This document shows, piece by piece, positions 7,901 through 15,388 of a stretch of 33,693 nucleotides of DNA. The position numbers and the translations under genes were made by a program. Source of the DNA: Planctomyces sp. SH-PL62 (GTDB lineage Bacteria > Planctomycetota > Planctomycetia > Planctomycetales > Planctomycetaceae). The notes beneath the pieces are model-generated. The model saw nothing but the letters and a program-made list of their open reading frames with translations, was not told the DNA's origin and made no database searches. The DNA is taken from assembly GCA_945905295.1 (NCBI GenBank), contig CAMDPX010000058.1:1-33693 (forward strand). Direction: 5' to 3'. Every line of letters starts with the position of its first letter. Position 1 is the stretch's first letter.

Positions 7901-9223
7901 CCCAAAATACGTCGTCGATGGCGTCTTGCTTTGGTCGGACTTCCGGTTTTTTCGCCAAGCCTCTTCCGCAAAAAAAAGAACGGCGGCTAAGGGAGCCACG
8001 ACGACAAAGGGCAACACCCAAAATGTATTCGGAAGGCTGAGATGCGTCGTTGTCACCAGCCAGCACATCTGTGCGATCGCTAGGACGACGACGCCGGTCA
8101 AGAGGGTCGGTCCCAAGCCAAACATGACCGCGATCAGCGCGATCCACATCTCTGTTTCAAACAACCCCCAACGTGGTGCCAGGAAGTTGCTGAATTCTCT
8201 CAGGTGCCGGACCTCATCCGGTTCGGGTTGGTCTGGTCGCTTCGTCGGAAAGACCTTCAAGTCCGCCCGACTCTCCGTTGGATTCTTGTCGGCGAACCGC
8301 TTTCGCCATGCCGACCACCAGCTTCCGATATACCCACCTCCGGAGACCGTGGAGAGGTAATCGAACATGGGCAACAGTTTCAGAAAATGAAGTCCTTGCA
8401 GCAAACCCAAATTAAAAGTGGAACTGCGAATGCCACCTCCGGACAGAGCGAGTCCAACCAATTCTTCCGGCTGATCCTGAATCCAAGGTTCGTCTCCCAT
8501 TGCCGCGACTGATGGCGGAGTAGGATCTCGCCTCACGACTTGCTCCGCGCGATACAACTCCGAAAAACGACGATGTCCTCGCTCAGCGTCTTGACTGCGT
8601 TCGATCACAGTGCGGCGAATAATCGCGAAGATGCTCGTGGTCAACCAAGCCACGACCAGTGACAGCAATGAAAACTTGATTTGCGCTGCAAAGCGAACCT
8701 TTGCCACGGCTTCTTCGGTGATGGTGTCAGGGTGGTTCAAGAACGCACCGAGTCCCGGATTCTCAAATCCGCAATCACTGGCGGCCGCAGCAACGAGACT
8801 CAACCCACAAAGCAAGGAAACGGCGTCGAGAATCCAGGCGTTTGATCGTGTTGAATCCAATCGCCAGTGTGCGCAGCACAGGGCTAACGCCAAGCTCACC
8901 AGATAGACTCGAATGTCAAAATCATCGTTCTTCAAGTTCTTAACGGCGACATCGATCAACGTTTCGCCATTTGGTGAGTCGTTGCCGGACACAGTCTGGC
9001 TTTGCCAGGTGCTCACAATCGCCTTCGCCGTCTTGGCCGAATCGCTCAGTTGAAGGCTCACCATTCCGTGGGGTGACTTGCCGTCAATTTTTAGACTTGG
9101 GGCACTTGTCCGACCGAGAACCCAAAACACGATCGTCAACAGCACAATGATCGGTGAGGCCCGCAGCAACCCATTCCCAAATGCCACTGGAATTGTGGTC
9201 GGCTGTTGAAGTGGCGTCGTCAT
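4979..9223 (-). CDS. Membrane-anchored patatin-like phospholipase with C-terminal GNAT-like domain
   Basis: A 1414-residue protein. Several N-terminal membrane helices precede a patatin block at about residues 257-305: the oxyanion motif SGGGIRSS and the nucleophile motif TVSGGGY (Ser about 294). The partner Asp lies much later, in SDAGQFENMALYEL, followed by YIIVSDCGADP. A second cluster of membrane helices sits between the two patatin halves, so the catalytic fold is split by a membrane insert. Patatins hydrolyse acyl chains from membrane lipids with a Ser-Asp dyad. The last roughly 120 residues contain WGTGLGTEALREWL and NFYKRLGF, which resemble the acetyl-CoA-binding loop and C-terminal motif of GNAT acetyltransferases. 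The start at 9223 (ATG, AGAAGGA upstream) is preferred over the GTG at 9241. A 33-bp tandem duplication sits at 5521-5570. Confidence 0.85.
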   Translation of the reverse strand: MTTPLQQPTTIPVAFGNGLLRASPIIVLLTIVFWVLGRTSAPSLKIDGKSPHGMVSLQLSDSAKTAKAIVSTWQSQTVSGNDSPNGETLIDVAVKNLKNDDFDIRVYLVSLALALCCAHWRLDSTRSNAWILDAVSLLCGLSLVAAAASDCGFENPGLGAFLNHPDTITEEAVAKVRFAAQIKFSLLSLVVAWLTTSIFAIIRRTVIERSQDAERGHRRFSELYRAEQVVRRDPTPPSVAAMGDEPWIQDQPEELVGLALSGGGIRSSTFNLGLLQGLHFLKLLPMFDYLSTVSGGGYIGSWWSAWRKRFADKNPTESRADLKVFPTKRPDQPEPDEVRHLREFSNFLAPRWGLFETEMWIALIAVMFGLGPTLLTGVVVLAIAQMCWLVTTTHLSLPNTFWVLPFVVVAPLAAVLFFAEEAWRKNRKSDQSKTPSTTYFGTAGFALILSCLISFYGPRWVESSDFWMHPHGVSQVSTAGTWASWLQHLGIETSLSRSKEPIPNTTTLTGEFKFAVGGNATEGNATAASGTTTINANLSPSPQKLSWHFSARLFEVPAIWLVVGLAISVLRVWVGSSLPRECAAKHSPAVDRVLLRLLALGVVFVAAGLLWELGVVLYRGGHLGKASIGAAGSGGLFALMRNWLAQLQSNQQKDTKWDALKPYVPQLLAYVTVALMYALVVAAVMTFLKDSPSNWMFAWFVCWLCIAFALHLDPSEFGLHKLYRDRLTRAFLGASHPNAFDTETNSFVARKNRYTDVRQNDDLPLTDLKSVKAPLHLVCCTANHLSGDQLSTLSRGARSAVLSCCGLSIGDRWAERPEISLGDAVTASAAAFNSLMGGVSIKLGPAVGFLMSVLNLRLGIWVASPGSAKPQPRWFRGLLFLHEMFGLSDSSDQSKSHVHLSDAGQFENMALYELIRRHCRYIIVSDCGADPYSTFEDFGNAVRRIREDFGVDIDIDLDPLRPGSDGKSKQHVAVGTIRFDPNGKDFDVGVLIFFKPALTGDESSDVTNYRALNPAFPHESTGDQFYDEAQWESYRRLGAHSVMAALGFMEGNNTVNSTQGSSAAAKRIQSVFNEARNKWYPTPPDFDRTLVEINGRFVALEQRLAEKAPAWFVKELCPELEPIATKRAQADLVAPANPGDRLTEEREAIHLLVQMIQLIEDVWLVADLGRNFNHPKMLGWMNAFGRWTHTKTFRIWWPYLGPLYTPGMRAFAKEHFQLGNSADQNKIESGNSADPNEDFFAPYEVSAAIYGTPDNDVVREVVNRATIDGKFASDHAPNSAAQKFEYVVFRILSKDVELQGQQKIDLPFAVLRYVDDNQLDIRWNDADFLIAHGMWGTGLGTEALREWLRFDGVNRKSCVVTVDLTRTPGTGYGKNDEGHRRERNDVLNFYKRLGFVQDNDNDVGMVQLVRKRSP
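5521..5570. repeat. 33-bp-period tandem duplication inside the patatin gene
   Basis: The 17-mer GATCTGCTGAATTGCCC occurs at 5521-5537 and again at 5554-5570, a period of 33 bp or 11 codons. On the minus strand it encodes two GNSAD(Q/P)N copies in a polar linker. The reading frame is kept. Confidence 0.85.
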
Positions 9224-9716
9224 CGGGTTGGTCCTTCTCACTTAGTGCGATTTGAAGAATCGAACAGAAACCTGAGGGCCGTCATCGCTGGCCTGCGGCA
9301 AGTCCACCGAATCCGCTGAGCGAACGCAGAAACTGCATCAACCAAGGATTCGGTCTCGGCCCAAGGACTGAGCAAGAGGAAGAAGATCCGTCGGTGACCA
9401 TTCTCACTCGCAGGATCCCAACATCGCCGCCGCTCGAGCTGAGTTCAGAGTACAAAGCGACTGCGAGGTGGCAAGCAGTTTGCCGCAACGAACCGCGGAA
9501 ACAGCGACTCGTGGCACGATACAAACGGGTATGACGGTTCCAACGATCCGATCAGCGAAGAACGCGGCGTGACGGCGTTTCGTAAACGGTTTGTTGTTGA
9601 ACACAACGATGCCATCCGTTGGAGTCCGGGGACTCAGCCTTTTTTTTCCAGCTATGGGTTTCTAACTTCGCCCACTCAATTGGCTGACGACAGGAAATTC
9701 TCAAAGGTGGCTTGCG
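9224..9716. other. Divergent intergenic region, no gene supported
   Basis: This stretch of about 490 bases separates the minus-strand patatin gene from the plus-strand aminotransferase gene, so it should hold promoters in both directions. Short open frames on both strands show no recognisable protein and no good ribosome site. No long palindrome like those in other gaps was seen. A run of eight or nine T lies near 9640. AAAGGTGG just before 9717 is the ribosome site of the aminotransferase. Confidence 0.5.
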
Positions 9717-10574
9717 ATGAAGATTTATTTGAGTGGCAAATTGGTGGATAAAGAGCAGGCGGTGGTCAGTGTGTTCGACCACGGGTTGTTGTACGGTGAC
9801 GGAGTCTTTGAAGGGATTCGCGTCTACGGCGGCAAAGTGTTTCTGCTCAAGGAACACATCGAGCGGCTGTATGAGAGCGCGAAGGCGATTCGGCTGACGA
9901 TTCCGATGTCTCTGTCTCAGATGATCGAGGCGACGAAGGAGACCGTTGCGGCGAATGGCATTGGCGACGGGTATGTCCGGCTGGTGGTGACGCGCGGTGC
10001 GGGGTCGCTGGGGTTGGACATCCGCAAGACCAGCAACCCGCAGGTCATCATCATTGCGGACACGATCACGCTCTATCCGCCGGAGATTTATCAGAACGGG
10101 ATGAACCTCATCACGGCCAGCACGATTCGCAATCATCCGGGGGCGCTGCCGGCTCGGATTAAGTCGTTGAATTACCTCAACAACATCCTGGCCAAGATCG
10201 AAGGGACCGATGCCGGGACCGTTGAGGCGCTGATGCTCAACCATAAGGGAGAGGTCGCCGAATGCACCGGCGATAACATCTTCATTCTCAAGAACGGGGT
10301 GCTGAAAACGCCTTCGACTGACGCGGGCATTCTGGAGGGGATTACTCGGAATGCGGTGTTGCGGTTGGCTCGCGAGGCGGGCATTCCGACTCAGGAGACG
10401 ACGCTGATTCGCCACGATTTGTATGTCGCGGACGAAATGTTCCTGACGGGGACGGCGGCGGAAGTCGTGCCGGTTGTGAGCTTGGACGGTCGCCTGATTG
10501 GCGACGGCAAGCCCGGCCCGATCACGCGGCGGTTGCTGGAGCTCTTTCATGAGTTCACGCGAGCGGCGGATTAG
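9717..10574 (+). CDS. ilvE: Branched-chain amino acid aminotransferase (class IV, PLP)
   Basis: A 285-residue protein, normal for the short class IV aminotransferases. It has FDHGLLYGDGVFEGIRVY near the N-terminus, the PLP-binding lysine at about Lys149 in RIKSLNYLNN, the cofactor-contact segment GEVAECTGDNIF (Glu182), and the C-terminal LTGTAAEVVPV loop. These are the standard fold-type IV signatures. The enzyme transfers amino groups between glutamate and the 2-oxo acids of Leu, Ile and Val in the cytoplasm. D-amino acid transaminase and aminodeoxychorismate lyase share the fold, but the N-terminal and ITRNAVLRLA motifs favour IlvE. The start ATG follows AAAGGTGG. The gene stands alone; no other branched-chain biosynthesis gene is next to it. 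Confidence 0.9.
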   Translation: MKIYLSGKLVDKEQAVVSVFDHGLLYGDGVFEGIRVYGGKVFLLKEHIERLYESAKAIRLTIPMSLSQMIEATKETVAANGIGDGYVRLVVTRGAGSLGLDIRKTSNPQVIIIADTITLYPPEIYQNGMNLITASTIRNHPGALPARIKSLNYLNNILAKIEGTDAGTVEALMLNHKGEVAECTGDNIFILKNGVLKTPSTDAGILEGITRNAVLRLAREAGIPTQETTLIRHDLYVADEMFLTGTAAEVVPVVSLDGRLIGDGKPGPITRRLLELFHEFTRAAD

Positions 10575-10575
10575 T

Positions 10576-10666
10576 GCGCTTGTAGTGACCCCATTGATGG
10601 GGTCGGGGTCGGGGTCGTGTGCGAAATCGTTTTCTTCGACCCCATGAATGGGGTCACTACGAGCGC
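10576..10666. repeat. Palindromic element after ilvE (30-bp arms, 2 mismatches)
   Basis: Positions 10576-10605 and 10637-10666 are reverse complements over 30 bp with two mismatches and a 31-nt loop. The core of each arm is GTAGTGACCCCATT plus ATGGGGTC, so each arm also folds by itself (GACCCCAT/ATGGGGTC). It starts one base after the ilvE stop codon and lies about 170 bp before the next gene. No T-run follows. Confidence 0.88.
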
Positions 10667-10833
10667 GGCGACCGGCAGAATTTTCCGATTGGCGGACGGA
10701 CCTCCGCAGGAAGTCTTCGCGAACGCCTCGAACGGTGAGAAATGCCGTTCCCCACTTCTTTTCTTGGGCACTAAAAGCCCGCCCGCGTCAACACAGGCGC
10801 GGCGGTTGGGCCACCAAGGAAGGATTGGGTCAC

Positions 10834-13800
10834 ATGAAGTTTTCATCGTGGTTGCGTAGTTGGATGGGTTTTTCCCGAGCTCAAAATCATCGCCGAAGCC
10901 GCTCAGGCGCGGAGCATCTGCGAGCCTGCGAGATCGCGGCCGTCCATCCGCACGTCGAGCCGTTGGAGCCGCGGTTGGTGTTGGATGCCAGTACGCCGGT
11001 GAATGATCTGGCGGCGTTCGCTCAGCAGTTGAACGCTGCCGGTGCGACGCTCTACGGGGCGGCTTGGGATGTGAACACCACCGCGCAGCGGCAACTCTTT
11101 GGTGACGGAGCGCAATTTCTGCCCTTCGTCGAAGTGACGAATACCAGTCACAACCCGAATCAGATCGCGCTCACCAACAACATCACGACCTATCCAACGT
11201 GGGTGTTTGCAGACAACAGCCGGCTGGAGGGAGTGCAGTCGCTCGCGGCGCTATCCGCACAGGCCGGGATTGCCATTCCGCAAGGATTCACGCCCGGCTT
11301 CGCGCCGATTGCGACGCAGACTGTGTTGGGTGGCTCGCCGCTGATGTTGCCGATTGACGGGTTCGATCCCAACGGCGATGACCTGACCTATTCAGTGACG
11401 ATCAACAACAACACGTCGGGCCTGACGGCGACGTTGCGTCCGCGAGTGGGCGCGTTGCGGATTACGGTGGCCGGTTATGGCGACATGCTGTTCAACACGT
11501 TTGACGATCTGGTCCCGCGCGTGACGCAGCGGATTGGTCAACTTGCCAACGACAGCTTCTACAGCAACGTCATTTTTCATCGAGTCATCAACAACTTTGT
11601 GATCCAGACGGGCGATCCGACCGGAACGGGCACCGGGAGTTCGACGCTGGGGCAATTCGCCGACCAGTTCAATACCAACCTGCAATTCAATCGCACGGGC
11701 CTGCTCGCGTTGGCGAAGCAGGACGCGGACGACACCAATGACTCGCAGTTCTTCATTACCGAAGGGGCGCAGCGGTCGCTCGATTTCAATTTCTCGATCT
11801 TCGGCGTGCAGGTGGAAGGGGAGTCGGTGCGTGAGGCGATCAGCAACACCGCTACGGATGCCAATAACAAGCCGGTGATTCCCGTGACGATGCAGTCGGT
11901 CGATGTGGTGCAGGACAACGAGAATGGGGTCGTCATGCTCAGCGCACCCGTGGGCGCGAGCGGCAGCGCGGACATCACCGTGCGAGTGACTGACACCGGA
12001 GGCAACTTCTCCGAGCAGACGTTTCACGTGATCGTGCAGCCGGACACCATCAACGGCAACAACCTCAATTCCAATCCGTTCCTGGACGACATCCCGCGAA
12101 TTCGCACCACTTCGGGGCAGGCGGTCTCCTTCGCACTGAATGCGCTTGAGGCGGCGAATCCATCGAACTTTCCCATCAATTTCTACCTCAATCAAAGTCT
12201 GCTGAATGGCAACGTGGTGACCGTCACGCCGCCGTCCAGCTTCGCCGGCACGGGCACCGTTACGGTGGCGACCGGCCTCGGCAACTCGTCGGTGCTCGAC
12301 ACTCAGGTCGTCCCCATCGAAGTCGTCCGAACCGCACAGAATTTGACGCTGTCGGCCACCAACGATCCGACTCACAACGCCGCGAACGACGGAGTGGCGG
12401 ATACCTTCCTGGTGCGCGTCACCAGCGGCAATTTGCTGGAGGTGTCGATCAACGGCAGGGTGGCTCAGTTGGCGACCGGGAACAGCGTGCAGACGCTGGT
12501 CATCAACGGTTCGGACGATGCGGACACGCTGATTGTGGACTTCAGCAACGGCAATCCGATTCCTTTCAACGGACTCCAATTCAATGCCGGCGCTCAGCCG
12601 ATCGGCGGTCGCGATGTGCTGGTCCTGAAGGGTGGTTCGACGGGCAACGAACTGCACAACATCTTCAATGCCACCGATGGGACGGTCTCGATCAATGGCG
12701 CGATACTCATCGCCCACTTTGGGACCGAGTCGGTGCGTGACGAGTTGATCGTCAGCGATCGCGGGTTCCAGCTTCCCTCCAGCAACGACGTCGTGACCTT
12801 GTCGGACGATGACGCAGTCGGAAACGGCATGTCGAAGATCCTGTTCGGCACGACGAAGGACTTCGTCTTCACCAACCCGACCACCTCGCTGACGATCAAC
12901 GGTGGAGCCGGTAATGATTCGATTTCTGCGACCGGCTTGGATTCCCTGTTTCCAGCGAACGCCAAGATCTTTTTCCAAGGCGAGACCGGGAACGACACGC
13001 TCAATGCCTCTGGAGCAAATCAGCCGTTCTTTCTGTTAGGAGGAGCCGGCAACGATTCGCTGGTGGGCAACGCGAGCAACGAAACGTTCGTGGCCGACGC
13101 CGGCAACGACACGATTGTCGGCAACGGACAGAACGATGTGCTGTCGGTGGTGGGACTGACTGGCAACGCGACGCTGACCGACTCGCTGATGACTGGCCTG
13201 GGAATCGACGTGCTGACGGGCATTGAGTCGGCGTCCATCGTTGCCGGCAACACGGCGTTGACGCTCGACGCCCACGCGTTCTCCGGTTCGGTGACTCTGA
13301 CCGGCGGCAACGGCAACGATTCACTGATCGGCGGCAATAGCGCGGATGTGCTCTTTGGAGGCCAGGGAAACGACACGCTGATCGGCGGCGCGGGAAATGA
13401 TTCGCTCACCGGCGATTTGAACAATGACCTCTTGGATGGCGGCACCGGCATCGACATCGTGATTGATGTGACCAACTCCAATGTCACGGTCACGGCCACT
13501 CAGATTCAGTGGGGCAGGGCGCTGGGCACGGACACTTACCGAAATATCGAAGGCTTGCAGATCACCGGCGACGGCTCGGCGAACAAGTTTGATCTCAAAT
13601 TGTTTACCGGCAACGCGACCTTGTTCGGCAATGGTGGAGCCGACACGTTGATCGGAGGCAGCGGCAACGATCTCTTGTCGGGTGACTTGGGCAATGACTT
13701 CCTGACGGGCGGCCTGGGCGATGACACGTTGACGGGCGGCATCGGCCTGGACCGCTTGATCGAATCGGCAGACGTCAGTTGGACGTTGGCGGAATCGTTG

Positions 13801-15144
13801 ACCGGGACGTTCTTGTCGGGCCAGGGGACGGATTCCGTCAGCGACATCGAGCAGGTGTCGCTGACCGGCGGGGCCGGCGACAACGTGCTCTACGCTGCGG
13901 GCTTCAGCGGAAACGTGACGCTCGATGGCGGTAACGGAAATGACACGATCCAAGGGGGCGACGGAGCTGACTCGCTGGTGGGAGGAAACGGAAACGATTC
14001 GATCTCCGGCCGGGCTGGCAACGACAGCATCCTGGGAGGCAACGGGAGCGATACGTTGGACGGCGGTGCCGGAGACGATCGGGTCGATGGTGGAATCGGC
14101 AGCGGCGATCAAGTGACCGGTGGCCTTGGGAAAGACACGCTGCTCGGCGGAGTTGGTTCCGATGACCTTCTGGTGGAGACCGCCGACGTGGCGGAACTCA
14201 CGCTGACGTCGTCGTCGCTCACGGGACTTGGTTCGGATTCGCTGTCTGGTTTTGAGGGAGCTCAAGTCACAGGAGGCGCGGGTAATAACAAGATCGACGC
14301 CAGTAAGTTCGCGGGCTCGACCACGTTATCGGGTGGAGCGGGCGACGACTCGCTGCTCGGCGGAACAAAGAGCGGCGTCCTGAACGGCGAGGACGGCAAC
14401 GACACGCTGGTGGGTGGTGCGGGCAACGATACCGTGGACGGCGGAGTCGGCAACGACTTGGTCACCGGTACGGCGAACAACAACGTCACCGTGACCTTCG
14501 CCGCGATTCAAGGTGGCAAGGCTCTGGGCACCGACTCGTTCACGAACATCGAGACCCTCCAACTGACGGGTGGCGGTGCGGCGAACAAATTCGATGTGTC
14601 CGCCTTCGCCGGTAACACGACTCTCCTGGGCATGGCGGGCAATGACACTCTGATCGGTGGTAACGGCAACGACTCCATCGCCGGCGGTGCGGGGAACGAT
14701 TCGCTGGTCGGTGGCGACGGCGGAGATTCCCTCTCTGGTGAAGCGGGCAACGATGTCGTGAAGGGGGGCCTCGGCAACGACACACTGACGGGCAATGACG
14801 GCAAGGACACGCTCAATGGCGGAACCGGCAACGATCAGCTCGATGGCGGCCTGGGGGACGATGCCCTGTCGGGATTTACGGGGAATGACATGCTGGTCGG
14901 CGGAGCGGGCAAAGACTCGCTGGTGGGGGGAGATGGCGACGACACCCTGCGCGGCGGAGACGACAACGATTCATTGATCGGCGGACTGGGTAACGACAAC
15001 ACCGATGGGGAATTCGGCGTCGATTCCGTCACCGGCGGAACCGGCAACAACGCTTTGCCGCAAGCGGGCGATACCCTGCCGGGCAATACTTCGGAAATCA
15101 ACGACGCGCTGACGATCATTGGGACATGGATCGACGATGTGTGA
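10834..15144 (+). CDS. Giant exoprotein: LEPR motif, pseudo-thioredoxin, cyclophilin, RTX repeats (paralogue 1)
   Basis: A 1436-residue protein. The planctomycete targeting motif LEPRLVLD is at residues 44-51. Residues 55-150 resemble the thioredoxin-like domain found with VKOR-type proteins (LYGAAW, then the conserved YPTW at 120-123), but the expected CxxC is replaced by WDVNTT at 78-83. Residues 207-360 are a cyclophilin-type prolyl isomerase: FHRV at 248-251 with the catalytic Arg, GDPTGTGTG at 260-268, SQFFI at 304-308. A beta-rich region follows, then from about residue 686 a long array of GGxGNDxLxGG nonapeptides typical of calcium-binding RTX repeats. A single Cys (about residue 32) precedes the LEPR motif. 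The start at 10834 is chosen because it has AAGGAAGGA upstream and matches the paralogue's N-terminus; the frame is open from 10648. It is probably exported and calcium-stabilised, with an adhesive or matrix role inferred. Confidence 0.87.
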   Translation: MKFSSWLRSWMGFSRAQNHRRSRSGAEHLRACEIAAVHPHVEPLEPRLVLDASTPVNDLAAFAQQLNAAGATLYGAAWDVNTTAQRQLFGDGAQFLPFVEVTNTSHNPNQIALTNNITTYPTWVFADNSRLEGVQSLAALSAQAGIAIPQGFTPGFAPIATQTVLGGSPLMLPIDGFDPNGDDLTYSVTINNNTSGLTATLRPRVGALRITVAGYGDMLFNTFDDLVPRVTQRIGQLANDSFYSNVIFHRVINNFVIQTGDPTGTGTGSSTLGQFADQFNTNLQFNRTGLLALAKQDADDTNDSQFFITEGAQRSLDFNFSIFGVQVEGESVREAISNTATDANNKPVIPVTMQSVDVVQDNENGVVMLSAPVGASGSADITVRVTDTGGNFSEQTFHVIVQPDTINGNNLNSNPFLDDIPRIRTTSGQAVSFALNALEAANPSNFPINFYLNQSLLNGNVVTVTPPSSFAGTGTVTVATGLGNSSVLDTQVVPIEVVRTAQNLTLSATNDPTHNAANDGVADTFLVRVTSGNLLEVSINGRVAQLATGNSVQTLVINGSDDADTLIVDFSNGNPIPFNGLQFNAGAQPIGGRDVLVLKGGSTGNELHNIFNATDGTVSINGAILIAHFGTESVRDELIVSDRGFQLPSSNDVVTLSDDDAVGNGMSKILFGTTKDFVFTNPTTSLTINGGAGNDSISATGLDSLFPANAKIFFQGETGNDTLNASGANQPFFLLGGAGNDSLVGNASNETFVADAGNDTIVGNGQNDVLSVVGLTGNATLTDSLMTGLGIDVLTGIESASIVAGNTALTLDAHAFSGSVTLTGGNGNDSLIGGNSADVLFGGQGNDTLIGGAGNDSLTGDLNNDLLDGGTGIDIVIDVTNSNVTVTATQIQWGRALGTDTYRNIEGLQITGDGSANKFDLKLFTGNATLFGNGGADTLIGGSGNDLLSGDLGNDFLTGGLGDDTLTGGIGLDRLIESADVSWTLAESLTGTFLSGQGTDSVSDIEQVSLTGGAGDNVLYAAGFSGNVTLDGGNGNDTIQGGDGADSLVGGNGNDSISGRAGNDSILGGNGSDTLDGGAGDDRVDGGIGSGDQVTGGLGKDTLLGGVGSDDLLVETADVAELTLTSSSLTGLGSDSLSGFEGAQVTGGAGNNKIDASKFAGSTTLSGGAGDDSLLGGTKSGVLNGEDGNDTLVGGAGNDTVDGGVGNDLVTGTANNNVTVTFAAIQGGKALGTDSFTNIETLQLTGGGAANKFDVSAFAGNTTLLGMAGNDTLIGGNGNDSIAGGAGNDSLVGGDGGDSLSGEAGNDVVKGGLGNDTLTGNDGKDTLNGGTGNDQLDGGLGDDALSGFTGNDMLVGGAGKDSLVGGDGDDTLRGGDDNDSLIGGLGNDNTDGEFGVDSVTGGTGNNALPQAGDTLPGNTSEINDALTIIGTWIDDV
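12889..15050 (+). repeat. RTX-type GGxGxDxLx repeat array (paralogue 1)
   Basis: Dozens of nonapeptides of the form GGxGNDxLx, encoded by recurring GGCAACGAC-like codons. They occur in blocks separated by spacers of 35-45 residues with their own consensus: LGTDxYxNIExLQ followed by ANKFDxxxFxGNxTL. Blocks and spacers alternate regularly, which gives a higher-order repeat. RTX nonapeptides bind calcium in a parallel beta-roll. Confidence 0.9.
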
Positions 15145-15157
15145 CGCAATTCAGACA

Positions 15158-15255
15158 GGGGTCAGGCACCGCAGAATTCAGAATTGGCGGAATTGAGTGG
15201 TGAGTTGAAATCACGCTTTGCCCCGCCAATTCTGAATTCTGCGGTGCCTGACCCC
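15158..15255. repeat. Palindromic element between the two giant paralogues (33-bp perfect arms)
   Basis: Positions 15158-15190 and 15223-15255 are perfect 33-bp reverse complements with a 32-nt loop. The outer end of each arm is GGGGTCAGGCACCGC; the inner part contains GAATTC palindromes. It begins 13 bp after the stop of paralogue 1. The 17-mer GCGGTGCCTGACCCCTG from its outer end recurs at 31017-31033. The remaining gap to 15388 holds no recognisable gene; GAAGGA before 15389 is the ribosome site. Confidence 0.93.
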
Positions 15256-15388
15256 GGACAAATGCCCGCCGGAAGGGGCAAGACCGGAGACAATTACCGT
15301 TTTCTTCTCCTTCCCTGAGACATTACAAGGACGCCCACTCTCACGAGATCGATTTTCTGGCGGGCCGCCAATTGAAGGATTTGTTTGC

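Noticed and set aside
9552-10550. Minus-strand frame of 332 codons opposite ilvE
   Set aside because: Fully antisense to a clear aminotransferase; no recognisable protein features.
10648-10833. Longer N-terminus for RTX paralogue 1 starting at 10648
   Set aside because: The extension is Arg-rich, begins inside a palindrome and has no counterpart in paralogue 2. The ATG at 10834 has a good ribosome site.
11392-12978. Minus-strand open frame of 528 codons opposite RTX paralogue 1, with similar ones at 13321-14265 and 19438-20043
   Set aside because: Antisense shadows of the repetitive RTX coding sequence. Their apparent repeats only mirror the sense repeats.
765-15255. Palindromes read as Rho-independent terminators
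   Set aside because: Stems are far longer than usual, and none I checked is followed by a T-run on the transcript strand; three lie inside coding sequence.
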